Assembly: GCA_964498785.1 (NCBI GenBank) | Contig: CAZCJL010000095.1 | Span: 1 to 27,574 of the forward strand | DNA from: Mariaggregatimicrobium sp964498785 | GTDB taxonomy: Bacteria > Zhuqueibacterota > Zhuqueibacteria > Thermofontimicrobiales > Thiofontviventaceae | DNA: 27,574 nt | Direction: 5' to 3' | Part shown: piece after piece, positions 1 to 8,683 of the stretch | Layout: each line of letters starts with the position of its first letter | Position numbering within the stretch: the stretch's first letter is position 1 | The notes under the pieces: generated by a model | Seen by the model: only the letters and a program-made list of their open reading frames with translations | What the model was told of the DNA's origin: nothing | Databases searched by the model: none | Made by a program: the position numbers and the translations under genes

Positions 1-36
1 GAGAAATATCTTTAAAAAAATTGAATTTTTATTCAT
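1..36 (-). CDS. 5' end of a secreted or membrane protein gene, cut by the window edge
   Basis: An ATG at 34-36 opens a frame whose twelve visible codons read MNKNSIFLKIFL, the basic-then-hydrophobic beginning of a signal peptide. AGGAG lies at 46-50, nine bases upstream of the ATG, the same kind of Shine-Dalgarno seen for the other genes here. The gene follows the 371-aa gene after about 120 bases and probably continues the same transcript. The product cannot be identified from what is visible. Confidence 0.55.
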   Translation of the reverse strand, partial: MNKNSIFLKIFL

Positions 37-157
37 TTTTAGGATCTCCTTATTTGATTAATGATATTGGCAGGATTAATCCCTCCTATTTATAGCTTGT
101 ATCACACAACCATAAATCCGGCAAAATGACGAACCACCCCAGCCTGTTCCCCCCAAC

Positions 158-1273
158 CTATTCACGCTTCAACGCCGGGATTGAAAATTTAGTTCTATAC
201 TCTTTCCGTGGCGGCAATTTCAATCGAGCCAGCTTTTTCGGGAAATACTGACGATACCAGTTTTCAATGGACTCTGTACCAATATAATAGGGATTTCCAC
301 TACTATCAAGGGCGTAATAGACTGTAAAAATAAGCTTACCTCGACGCTTGCCACTTTTAATTTCTTTTTCTGTCGGCCAAGCCAAGACCGATAATATGAA
401 GGTCGAAGCGCCTGTTTTTTGAGGTTCAACTGTAAATTCTGTTGTAAACTTATCTCCTGTAGCTACTGGTCCCATCCATGTTTTTGGAACTTCTGCCATA
501 AGAATATCCGGATAATGCGAAATGCTAAATTCAATTCCATCCGGATATGAGGCTTGTGCCGTTAAATGCACTTGGACTGTGGAAACCTTATTCAGTGAAA
601 AAGGCGGTGAAATTAACAGATGACAGTCGAAATCAGAATTCACAAAGCTCTGACATGTATTCGGATGGTGCAACATTATTGTTTCTGTATTTAGCGGCGG
701 GTGATTTGGTAACTCTTTTGGAGGAAGATGTTGATACCGTTCATGATATTTACCTAAATAAATTAACTTACCTAATTCATCCAGTCGAAAACCGATTGTA
801 AAACTCTCTTTATGATTTTTATAAATAGGGTGATAACCCACGATAATTCTTAATAGGTAATCTCCAATTCCGAGAGGCGTAATATATAGTTCTCCTTCAA
901 CTAATTTTACTTTTTCTTTCTTCATTTCATTTGTTTGATATATTTGATCATAATGAATATTAAATGAACTAATTTCCATATTGCATGAATGATCACATCT
1001 TTGAAAAAGAGTGTCCTTGAAAAATTCCATTATTAATATTTTAACTGTTACCTTCGATGTGACATTTAATTCAGGCAAGGGATCGATCTGAACCTTTACT
1101 GGCATCCTTGTACGCTCTGTGGAAACACCGGCGATTGTCTCGTCAAAGTTAAAATCAATTTCCTGATTTATATTTTTTTTTGATTGTACATCATCAAGTT
1201 TCTTTGAATAAACTAGTGATATAAAGAACACCTCTATTAAAAACAAGCTAATAATCATCCAATATTTTTTCAT
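158..1273 (-). CDS. Secreted protein of unknown function with two tandem beta-sandwich-like halves
   Basis: The 371-aa product starts with a signal peptide (MKKYWMIISLFLIEVFFISLVYS). The start is supported by AAGGAG eight bases upstream, and the gene follows the metalloprotease after 13 bases, so the two are probably cotranscribed. I do not recognise the family. The protein looks like two related halves: each ends in a strand-rich stretch followed by a similar motif (FRLDELGKLIYLGKYHERY near residue 165 and YALDSSGNPYYIGTESIENWY near residue 322). This suggests an internal duplication of an immunoglobulin-like domain. The first half has two close cysteines (RCDHSC) and the second has another pair (CQSFVNSDFDC), which may form disulfides outside the cytoplasm. 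It has no T9SS sorting domain and no visible catalytic motif. A structural or accessory role beside the protease is inference only. Confidence 0.8.
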   Translation of the reverse strand: MKKYWMIISLFLIEVFFISLVYSKKLDDVQSKKNINQEIDFNFDETIAGVSTERTRMPVKVQIDPLPELNVTSKVTVKILIMEFFKDTLFQRCDHSCNMEISSFNIHYDQIYQTNEMKKEKVKLVEGELYITPLGIGDYLLRIIVGYHPIYKNHKESFTIGFRLDELGKLIYLGKYHERYQHLPPKELPNHPPLNTETIMLHHPNTCQSFVNSDFDCHLLISPPFSLNKVSTVQVHLTAQASYPDGIEFSISHYPDILMAEVPKTWMGPVATGDKFTTEFTVEPQKTGASTFILSVLAWPTEKEIKSGKRRGKLIFTVYYALDSSGNPYYIGTESIENWYRQYFPKKLARLKLPPRKEYRTKFSIPALKRE

Positions 1274-1286
1274 TTCTTTGTCTCCT

Positions 1287-3779
1287 TTATTTTAGCAATG
1301 TTATTTTAATTACCTTTTGGTAATCACATAATTCAGCAAATGTCAAATAAATACCACTAACGACCTGCATCCCATGACTGTCTGTGCCATCCCACGATGT
1401 TTTATGCCAACCAGCAGGCTTATAACTTTCAACAAGTGTCTTGATGTATTGTCCGAGCATGTTATATATTTTAATGTTAACTGCGCCCGGTTCTGGCATC
1501 TGATATCGAATTGTGGTTTTGGGATTAAAGGGATTAGGATAATTGGTTGAGACCTCAAACGTTAATGGCAAATAAGGATTCAGATCTGATGTGATATCAA
1601 TCCAGCCAGTGCAGATATTATGACCTTGTGCTATGCCTGATAGTAACTCATTTTTTCCCCAATTACTTAAAAATATGGGAAGCGATTTGGGGTGATTATT
1701 TAGTTTCTCATAAATATGATTAAATGATTCATTCATAGATCCGTGTGTCTCATCAAGCTCATCATAGTTACTATCCCATATATCCCAAAGAACGCTTGCC
1801 ACAGCACCTTCCACATATTCGCCACAATAATTGTCATAGTTTTCGCCCCACCACCAATCATTATTTTCAATTGTTGAACCAGCATATGGACCACTTTGAT
1901 ATAGACTAAGTTTTAAATTATTATAAACAGCGCATTCCATAAATTGCGCCCATCCTTCAACCCATGGAAATTTTAAATTATTTGCTGCAACTGTGTAGTG
2001 TTTGTGAGATGTCGGTATAGGCGTACCTTGATCAACATCCCAATTATAAATCTGGTTCATGACCGCATGAGCATATTCATGTAAGGGAGCACTCCAAAAA
2101 TGGTCAGTTTTACCAGTTACTAAGAGAAAATCTGATTCCATATCATATTTGCTGTTATTTACTTGATCCAAGTGATTATAGTGAACAGGAAGGTAATTCC
2201 GTTTCCATCCAGTTTCGTCTTGTATCCATTTGTACTCATCATAAATCATCACAGCTATTTGAAGAGAATGAAGAAATATATCCATCTCGGAGCTTTCATC
2301 ATATTTTAATACCGTTTCACTAAAATCACCTTTTTCTTTTCCATTCAGCTCATCAATTAGAGGAGAGATATGGACAGGCTCATTCAGATTGAGGTGGACC
2401 GAAGTAATTGTTTCATTATTAACAAAAATATTAGATTCAAGTTTTAAGGCAATATCATCTACATCTTGGATCCATATATCATTCCCCTCTTTACCGAAAT
2501 TTCCGTTCTCATCGGTCCAAGTCGTATATAATTTATTCCCATTGCTATTGTTAATAATTTTAACAGTTGTATAGGGTACCGATTTATAAGTTTCAAAAAA
2601 TGTATCATAAAACTGGATGTCTCCATAGACTTTAATGCCAGTAACTATATACGCCTTGGGTCCTATGACATTATTTCGGGTATCATCATCAGCATCAGGG
2701 ACAATAGCATAAAAATAAACCGGATTCCCAGCAAAGGGTAAATCTGGGTAAATGGAGTGAGTGCTTTCTTCACCTACATAAGGAGCATTTATTTGACTGC
2801 TATAGAATAATTCAGAGTTAATATTTGGATGTGCAGATTCATCCAATGTACAATGTAGTCCAATTCTAACTGAATTGACATCACTTGGCCCTAAGTTTTT
2901 AAGTTTAATATTCCATTCCTTGTGGCTTGTTACTGAAAATTCATCCTCTTCAAATGATAACCAAAAATCTTCAACTGCAATATCTTTTCCGGTTGGTTCT
3001 GTGGTATTCTTTAGTATCTCAACATCATCTAAATAAATACCCTCACGTTCGGACTGTACCAATGTATCGCTTTCAAAAGTAAACTTTATATATACGAAGT
3101 TTTCTCCACAAAAATTGGCTATTTCTCCCCCACCATTAAATATTTCAACATCTTTTAGGGGGACTGTAATTTCATTCCAAACTGTATTATTTTCAGTCCA
3201 AACATGAAGAGGTTCAAATCCAATAGAATCTCCAACTTGGATTCCAGCATAAGCTACTAATCCATCTTGTCCTTCAACAACGTTGCTCCATATTTTAAAT
3301 TTAAAATGAGCATCATAAGCATCATACAGGCTAAATGGACCATAGATAAGTGAAGTTTCAATACCATTGGGTATCGGATCGCCAGGCCAAACTTCATCAT
3401 TATCTCCTGCACACCAAATACTGTGTTCACCTGAACACGACCGATAGCCTTCTGTATCCCAATATTGTATGATTCCCCATCCTGGATTTTCTGTATTTTG
3501 AACATATCCATTGAAGATATAGCCTCTTTCGAAATCATCATAATTTACGTACTCCCATCCCTCTGATATATCAAAAGTTTCCCATCGATTATCAATTATT
3601 ATTTTCTGAGATCTAGTATAATCGATTTTTATCATTTGTTTTTTTAACAATGAACGGAGTCTTTTGCCATACTTTTCTATGGGAACTCTATTTTCCATGG
3701 TATTTCCTTGTATTTGCCAGACAAAGATAATTATAATAAATACAAAATAAATTACAAATAGTTTTTGAAGTACTTTCAT
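1287..3779 (-). CDS. Secreted HExxH zinc metalloprotease with T9SS sorting domain
   Basis: Predicted extracellular peptidase of about 830 aa. I choose the ATG at 3777-3779 over one at 3791, because GGAGG sits five bases before the former and inside the longer version. After the signal peptide comes a jelly-roll-like region (about 50-255; EGIYLDDVEIL at its end), then a CARDB-like strand region (about 265-380) and a carboxypeptidase-regulatory-like fold (about 385-460). The catalytic part contains HEYAH near residue 566, and EGWAQFMEC about 40 residues later supplies the expected glutamate ligand, as in gluzincins. The last 85 residues are a type A sorting domain (YPNPFNP, IYNMLGQ, SGIYL), so export by T9SS and cell-surface or extracellular action are expected. 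The gene lies 226 bases downstream of a 541-aa propeller lipoprotein gene across a hairpin-rich gap. The specific substrate is unknown. Confidence 0.85.
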   Translation of the reverse strand: MKVLQKLFVIYFVFIIIIFVWQIQGNTMENRVPIEKYGKRLRSLLKKQMIKIDYTRSQKIIIDNRWETFDISEGWEYVNYDDFERGYIFNGYVQNTENPGWGIIQYWDTEGYRSCSGEHSIWCAGDNDEVWPGDPIPNGIETSLIYGPFSLYDAYDAHFKFKIWSNVVEGQDGLVAYAGIQVGDSIGFEPLHVWTENNTVWNEITVPLKDVEIFNGGGEIANFCGENFVYIKFTFESDTLVQSEREGIYLDDVEILKNTTEPTGKDIAVEDFWLSFEEDEFSVTSHKEWNIKLKNLGPSDVNSVRIGLHCTLDESAHPNINSELFYSSQINAPYVGEESTHSIYPDLPFAGNPVYFYAIVPDADDDTRNNVIGPKAYIVTGIKVYGDIQFYDTFFETYKSVPYTTVKIINNSNGNKLYTTWTDENGNFGKEGNDIWIQDVDDIALKLESNIFVNNETITSVHLNLNEPVHISPLIDELNGKEKGDFSETVLKYDESSEMDIFLHSLQIAVMIYDEYKWIQDETGWKRNYLPVHYNHLDQVNNSKYDMESDFLLVTGKTDHFWSAPLHEYAHAVMNQIYNWDVDQGTPIPTSHKHYTVAANNLKFPWVEGWAQFMECAVYNNLKLSLYQSGPYAGSTIENNDWWWGENYDNYCGEYVEGAVASVLWDIWDSNYDELDETHGSMNESFNHIYEKLNNHPKSLPIFLSNWGKNELLSGIAQGHNICTGWIDITSDLNPYLPLTFEVSTNYPNPFNPKTTIRYQMPEPGAVNIKIYNMLGQYIKTLVESYKPAGWHKTSWDGTDSHGMQVVSGIYLTFAELCDYQKVIKITLLK

Positions 3780-3900
3780 TTTATCCTCCATTTTATTATT
3801 TTTTAATTACAAAATTTTAATGGTTGAATAAATGGAGGATCCTTATTCCCTTTGACCATTTTTTACTTGACTTTTTCTATTAAAAGTTGTAAAATATGGT

Positions 3901-3952
3901 CAGCAAACGAACATATCTAAAAATAAAACAGCTTGATAGTTCGATTTTGCTG
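3901..3952. repeat. Imperfect inverted repeat in the lipoprotein-metalloprotease gap
   Basis: CAGCAAACGAAC at 3901-3912 pairs with GTTCGATTTTGCTG at 3939-3952, leaving a two-base bulge and a 26-base loop. It lies just after a stronger hairpin in the direction of transcription. The two may together attenuate read-through from the lipoprotein gene into the metalloprotease gene, or stabilise the upstream transcript. No oligo-U follows on the minus strand, so it is not a classical terminator in that direction. Confidence 0.45.
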
Positions 3953-3957
3953 ATCCG

Positions 3958-3999
3958 GGTTACCTGTCTTTGTTCCTGGCCGGGGCAAGACAGGTAACC
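3958..3999. repeat. Perfect 13-bp hairpin, first copy of an ACCTGTC palindromic element
   Basis: GGTTACCTGTCTT at 3958-3970 and its exact complement AAGACAGGTAACC at 3987-3999 flank a 16-base GC-rich loop. The element starts six bases past the TAA of the 541-aa lipoprotein gene. A T run (CTTTTT) follows on the plus strand, whereas the transcribed minus strand has only short A runs before it. A related hairpin lies downstream of the 541-aa lipoprotein gene ending at 8684 and shares the CGGG(A)TTACCTGTCTT arm. It may be a REP-like dispersed palindrome or an intrinsic mRNA 3' end. Confidence 0.7.
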
Positions 4000-4005
4000 A
4001 GCTTT

Positions 4006-5631
4006 TTAATCTAATGAAATTAACACTTTTTTGTAGAAAATATTATTATTTCTAATAAACGCAATCTCAGTTCCATTCGCAGACCAACAAGGTTCTACAC
4101 CTTCACGTATAACTAATTTTTCCTCATACGTCATACTCGAAAATAAATAAATGTCATTATAACGTTCGAAGGCTATATGCGAATTGCCTTCAACACCTTC
4201 TTTTGACCAATGAGGATTATCATATCTACCCGGAAAAAAATTTGTCTCTATTAATTTATCTTCATCAATTCTATATATACCCATACCTGATGAACTTCTA
4301 CATGCAATTTGAGTATTATCAGGACTCCAGGTAGGTTGAGTTAATGCCAAATCAATGTGTTTTGTCATATTGGCAATCCTCCCCTTAGAAATGGATTCAA
4401 CAAAGATATCTGTTCCGTTATCATACGCAATATAATTCCCATCCGGAGATATTCTGAAATTTAACCGATTTATATCAGAATCGCTACATAATTTTTCAAT
4501 TTTTCCGCGATTTTTGTTAATGAAATGAATATTATTATTTTTTAAAAATGCAATAGTTCTGGTGGAAAACCATCGTGCATTGGATTTCAATATATCATTT
4601 TCACCTAATGCTATGGGCTCTATTTTAAAATTACTCAAAGATACGGTACAAACTGTTGAAAATGGTACTAATAGCTGTGTCATTATAATACGATTAGCTT
4701 TAGCATCCCACTGCGGGAAAATATTTCCAAATCCCGATAGCTTTTTAAAACCACTTCCATCACTGTTGCAGACTCCAACTTTTATTGAGGTCTCGAAAAA
4801 AATCAATTTACCATCATGGGAATACACAGGGCGAGTAGCATCATTTATGGAAGAAGTTATTTCTTTTTCAGTTCTATCATCAATATTTACTTGCCAAATT
4901 GACGAACGACCATTTCTAAATGAATGGTATATGATATTAGTACCATCAGGTGACCAATCAGGAAATTCATCATCCGAATCATAGCTCGTCATTCTTTTAC
5001 GTGATCCATCAGATAATGAAGTGTACCAAACATTAAAATAGGAACTGCTTTTAAATTGATAAGCGATGTATTCATCATTCGGAGACCAACAAGGAGTTGT
5101 GCAATCCCTTTGTTCATTGGTGATCTGCTTTTCAATGCCTCCTGTTGCGGGTGTCATCCAGATATTCCAAACCATATTATCTAAAGCACTATATGCAATA
5201 TGTTTTCCATCATGTGACCATGCCGGATATTTTACACCCGGATGATTATGAGCCAGGATAGTTTCAGTTCCGTCTTCCAAACACACCACTCTAAGATTGG
5301 TTTTATCATTTGCTGTATACGCCAAAAATTTACCATCAGGCGAGATAGCCGGTCTACTACTAATATCAGCATCTAAAACAATAACGACTTGTTGATCTGC
5401 TCCGCGTTGAGGTTGCATTGAAACAATGGGATTCACATTTCTCTCTCCGCAAAAGAGAATAGTATTACCATCAGGAGACCAATCTGGTTTAGTCTTTATA
5501 AAATTATCATTCGTCACTTTCACCGTCTCCCCTTCAATATCAGTCAAATATTCTGTCTGCATTTTTGTATCACATCGCATGAACAGAAAAAACAGCGTTA
5601 CCAGAACGATAATAGCTTTCATTAATTGCAT
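4006..5631 (-). CDS. TolB-like beta-propeller lipoprotein A, 541 aa
   Basis: The protein is made of TolB/PD40-type propeller repeats, visible as many copies of a W-SPDG-x-IAY pattern (SPDGKFLAY, SHDGKHIAYS, SPNDEYIAYQ, SPDGTNIIYHS). It starts with a hydrophobic signal ending at a cysteine (FLFMRCDTK). By analogy with its two paralogs in this window (LLSCDTK, LCSCELK) this is probably the lipidated residue, although arginine before it departs from the usual lipobox. ATGs at 5631 and 5622 are both plausible starts. It follows the TonB-dependent receptor after 21 bases, so the two likely form one operon. Periplasmic or surface-facing binding is inferred; a catalytic role is not suggested. All three paralogs are exactly 541 aa by the longest start. 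Confidence 0.85.
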   Translation of the reverse strand: MQLMKAIIVLVTLFFLFMRCDTKMQTEYLTDIEGETVKVTNDNFIKTKPDWSPDGNTILFCGERNVNPIVSMQPQRGADQQVVIVLDADISSRPAISPDGKFLAYTANDKTNLRVVCLEDGTETILAHNHPGVKYPAWSHDGKHIAYSALDNMVWNIWMTPATGGIEKQITNEQRDCTTPCWSPNDEYIAYQFKSSSYFNVWYTSLSDGSRKRMTSYDSDDEFPDWSPDGTNIIYHSFRNGRSSIWQVNIDDRTEKEITSSINDATRPVYSHDGKLIFFETSIKVGVCNSDGSGFKKLSGFGNIFPQWDAKANRIIMTQLLVPFSTVCTVSLSNFKIEPIALGENDILKSNARWFSTRTIAFLKNNNIHFINKNRGKIEKLCSDSDINRLNFRISPDGNYIAYDNGTDIFVESISKGRIANMTKHIDLALTQPTWSPDNTQIACRSSSGMGIYRIDEDKLIETNFFPGRYDNPHWSKEGVEGNSHIAFERYNDIYLFSSMTYEEKLVIREGVEPCWSANGTEIAFIRNNNIFYKKVLISLD

Positions 5632-5652
5632 TTTTATACCTATTGCTAATTG

Positions 5653-8004
5653 TTAAAAACGAAAACTGAATCCAAGAGATGGCAAAAATGGGAGCATATA
5701 AACAATTCGCTTTTTAGCTCTTTTTAACGCCGCTTCATCCCCTTCTTCGGTTGGTTCCAGCTTTTCCCAGGTCATATTATAAATATTTTCATGATTGGTG
5801 AGATTTATAAAATCAAGATAAAATGACATGAAGTTATCACCAAATCGATAGCGATAACTTAACCGGGCATCCAAACGATGGTAAGCGGGCAATCTGCCGC
5901 TATTGCGAGCGCCCCGTACAAAATCCCAATCTTCTTCTGCGTCTTGCGACACATAGATCACTGCATTCGTAACAGGCGTATAGGGCAATCCGCTCGCCAT
6001 TTGATAAAGAGTAACGAACGAAATATTTTTCGTAATTTTGATATTTGTCCAAAAAGAAAGACTATGGCGCCGATCATAATTAAACGGCGCCTTTTTATGA
6101 TTATCGATGGAATAATAGTACGAGTTTGATAATGAATAACTTATCAAACCATTGATCCTTGACCTCGGAGACTGTTTCTTTTGTATTATAAATTCAATTC
6201 CCCTGGATATTCCACGCCCATCATTATAAGGTACATAAATCTCATTATCTGACGGCAATAATAGACGATCGATGTCCTTATAGTAAAGTGTCATTTTTGC
6301 CTCAATAACAGGACTAAATTTACGAGTTATACTTAACACATTATGCGTTGCCTTTTCCGCATCGATATTTTTCAAATTATACTGAAAATTCAACGGCTGA
6401 TCTCTGAAAAAAATTGACTCCGGACTGGGAAACTGATAAATAACGCCCCACGAGCCATCAATTTTATACGTGCTATTTATCTTGTACAAAAAAGATAATC
6501 GCGGACTGGTTTCGTAATCTCCAATTATATCTGAATAATCTTCTCTTATTCCGCATCGCAATTCCAACTGTTCGTTCAATTTCTGGGTGGCTTCCAGAAA
6601 AACGGAGCCATACCTTTCCAATTTACTGAAATCGATGAGTCCGGGGAACTCGTTTCGGGCATAATAAAAATTCCGTGGCTGCGAATAAAAATAACTTTCT
6701 GGATGAATATATGAGTATTGTAAACCGGCTGTTAGATTTGTCTGCCTGTTTAGACGATAGTTCATCTTCATTCTAAATGAAATGTCGGTTATCTTCATCT
6801 GTTGTTTTTCATAATCATATTGTACAATTGCCGTATCTACTTTATAGGAATGGTAATTCATTAAGTCACGATACGCTGAAACAACTGTGTTTAAATTCAG
6901 TTTTTTGGTGAAAAAATAATCCCAGGAAATCGCCGCCAGAATAGTTTTCGCATTTTCCGTCAAATCCACATTTTCTGCAATTTCTGAAATCAGTTTTGTG
7001 CTTTCCCTGTTTAGCATCCCCCGGAAAGTCAACCGATGGCTTGTGTTTATATCAAATACTAATTTACCGTTAAGGTCGTAACAGAAAGGATATGTGGAAT
7101 TGCTTTGCGAAAATTCATCGACAATGAAATCAAAATAGGTCCTTCGTCCCGAGATCAATAATGATCCTTTGTTGTTCAAAAATGGAAATTCAACAACGGC
7201 TCCGGCATCTGTTAAATTGATTGATCCCTGAAAATTAAAGTCATCCCGGCTGCCTGTTCTGGTTTCAACGTCCAATACAGACGAAAGTCGATTCCCAAAT
7301 TCCGCCGAATACCCCCCTAAATGCAAATGCACATCACCAATAATATTCGGATCGAAAATGCTCAATCCGCCGCCCATTGCCAGCCGAAAGCGGTATGGAT
7401 TGGGAATAACCACACCATCCATAACGACGAGATTTTGGTCCGGACTGCCGCCGCGCACGGCTAAAAAACTGCTGAAATCCCCGCCCCCGGACACGCCGGA
7501 CATGATTTGCACCGCCCGGGCAGGATCATCAAAAGCGCCGGGAATGGTCACGATTTGGTCGGGCTTCATGCGTTGCACGCCAACCAGAGAAACATCTGTC
7601 ACGTACTTGTCCCACAATCGCTCGGCTTCAACTTCAACAGATTTTAGTTTCACAATCGTCGGGATTAATTCAAAATCAATTCTTTTATTCGCACCTTCAC
7701 TGAGCTGCACGTTTTCCTCTACATGCGACTGATACCCGATGTGCGATACTTGAATCGTATAAAATCCCGCCGGAATACTGCGAATGCTGTAATAGCCGGA
7801 ATCGTCCGTTGCCGCGCCAAGATCAGTCTCTTTAATGACGACATTTGCCCCTTTCAACGGGAGTTGTGTTTCTGAGGAGATTATTCTGCCGGATAAGGAC
7901 GCTGTGGCCCCGGTATACGCATGGTGTGAATTGAGGAAAATAAAAAGTGGAGCCATCCTCAGAACAGGGAGAAACTTCTTCAGCTTAAACCGCAAAATGT
8001 ACAT
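5653..8004 (-). CDS. TonB-dependent outer-membrane receptor
   Basis: The 783-aa product has a signal-like N-terminus, then a carboxypeptidase-regulatory-like domain (about 35-120: SGRIISSETQLPLKGANVVIKE, GYYSIRSIPAGFYTIQVSHIGY). The plug domain follows (about 130-260, with FLAVRGGSPDQNLVVMDGVVIPNP and GGYSAEFGNRLSSVLDVETR), and then a strand-rich barrel. It ends in phenylalanine (GFSFRF), as expected for BAM-inserted outer-membrane proteins. This architecture imports or senses ligands with energy from TonB/ExbBD. The ligand is unknown, and the protein is shorter than typical SusC. Only AGG precedes the start, so ATG at 8002-8004 is the likely but not certain start. The plug-coding part (about 7300-7620) is clearly more GC-rich than its surroundings. 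The propeller lipoprotein gene follows after 21 bases and may encode its partner. Confidence 0.92.
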   Translation of the reverse strand: MYILRFKLKKFLPVLRMAPLFIFLNSHHAYTGATASLSGRIISSETQLPLKGANVVIKETDLGAATDDSGYYSIRSIPAGFYTIQVSHIGYQSHVEENVQLSEGANKRIDFELIPTIVKLKSVEVEAERLWDKYVTDVSLVGVQRMKPDQIVTIPGAFDDPARAVQIMSGVSGGGDFSSFLAVRGGSPDQNLVVMDGVVIPNPYRFRLAMGGGLSIFDPNIIGDVHLHLGGYSAEFGNRLSSVLDVETRTGSRDDFNFQGSINLTDAGAVVEFPFLNNKGSLLISGRRTYFDFIVDEFSQSNSTYPFCYDLNGKLVFDINTSHRLTFRGMLNRESTKLISEIAENVDLTENAKTILAAISWDYFFTKKLNLNTVVSAYRDLMNYHSYKVDTAIVQYDYEKQQMKITDISFRMKMNYRLNRQTNLTAGLQYSYIHPESYFYSQPRNFYYARNEFPGLIDFSKLERYGSVFLEATQKLNEQLELRCGIREDYSDIIGDYETSPRLSFLYKINSTYKIDGSWGVIYQFPSPESIFFRDQPLNFQYNLKNIDAEKATHNVLSITRKFSPVIEAKMTLYYKDIDRLLLPSDNEIYVPYNDGRGISRGIEFIIQKKQSPRSRINGLISYSLSNSYYYSIDNHKKAPFNYDRRHSLSFWTNIKITKNISFVTLYQMASGLPYTPVTNAVIYVSQDAEEDWDFVRGARNSGRLPAYHRLDARLSYRYRFGDNFMSFYLDFINLTNHENIYNMTWEKLEPTEEGDEAALKRAKKRIVYMLPFLPSLGFSFRF

Positions 8005-8234
8005 ACATTACCTATTAATATGTTATTCTCAAATAGAAAAAAACCAATAATCAAAATTCGCAACAGCAAAATCAATTTCAGAGAAGCGGTACTCAAGTAA
8101 AGCGACTAAAAAAAACGAAAAGGAAAAGTTGATGATACAATGGTGAGGAGAAAATCTGATAAAGCGTAACGTACTATTTCCGTTCCTTATACGTACAATA
8201 TTAAGCTGTAATACACCAAACACCAGACGTGATT

Positions 8235-8265
8235 AATATAATAAAAAATAAAAACAAATTGTCAA
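8235..8265 (-). promoter_or_regulatory. Candidate promoter for the TonB-receptor operon
   Basis: On the minus strand TTGACA (8260-8265) is followed by a T-rich 19-base spacer and TATATT (8235-8240). The spacer is two bases longer than ideal, and FCB-group housekeeping promoters often differ from this pattern, so the call is tentative. Transcription from here would leave a leader of roughly 220 bases before the receptor ATG. Confidence 0.35.
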
Positions 8266-8586
8266 GCAATTTTTTTATTTTTTTTAAATCTTATGATGGA
8301 ATATTAATAATTATATAATTAAATAATTTATAACTTATTAGATATATAGATATAAAATTATTGTTATTTTTTAATTAGTTAATCGTATATAGAGCATTAA
8401 TTGTGCGATAAGTTAATTTGTAACATGATATTAATTTCTTATGCCCGATCGGGTTTATTTAAATTATTTTATAATTTTAATGAAGATAATGACTATAGAA
8501 CATAATTCTTCAGTTCTGGCTAAAATAGCACACCAGACCGGTATGGGATCTTTAATGACCCAAACCGTCAGGTTTTGCTCTCAACG

Positions 8587-8639
8587 GGATTACCTGTCTT
8601 GCTACTTTGGCGAGTGCTGGCAGGTAGTCCTTTTTTTTT
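8587..8639. repeat. Second ACCTGTC hairpin, followed by nine T on the plus strand
   Basis: GGATTACCTG at 8587-8596 pairs with CAGGTAGTCC at 8621-8630 with one G-U type mismatch, followed by T9 at 8631-8639. The left arm and its flank (CGGGATTACCTGTCTTG) match the hairpin at 3958-3999. It lies 45 bases downstream of the lipoprotein B stop. In plus-strand orientation it has the shape of an intrinsic terminator, but no plus-strand gene is evident. For the minus-strand transcript it is a stem preceded by an A run. Confidence 0.65.
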
Positions 8640-8683
8640 GTATAATTCTGTTGTTTTCATATCATCGTATCCTCCACAGCTAT

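Larger units (their letters stand above)
8005..8683. other. AT-rich intergenic region of 679 bases
   Basis: No convincing coding sequence is visible. From the high-coordinate end it holds a T9-flanked hairpin (8587-8639), a second imperfect hairpin (about 8536-8571), a very AT-rich stretch (about 8225-8420) and a candidate promoter facing the TonB receptor. It separates the amidase/lipoprotein B transcript from the receptor operon and is by far the longest gap in the window, so it is the most likely place for a transcription unit boundary. Confidence 0.7.

Noticed and set aside
7300..7620. GC-rich stretch in the TonB receptor as evidence of a recent transfer
   Set aside because: It coincides with the strongly conserved plug domain, and the frame is continuous; composition alone is too weak.
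8029..8223. A 64-codon minus-strand frame upstream of the TonB receptor
   Set aside because: No ribosome binding site, no recognisable domain and random-looking composition; more likely the receptor leader region.
8568..8660. A 30-codon minus-strand frame after lipoprotein B, with GGAGG ten bases before its ATG
   Set aside because: It runs through both arms of the palindromic element, is very rich in lysine, serine and threonine, and resembles no protein; the hairpin explains the sequence better.
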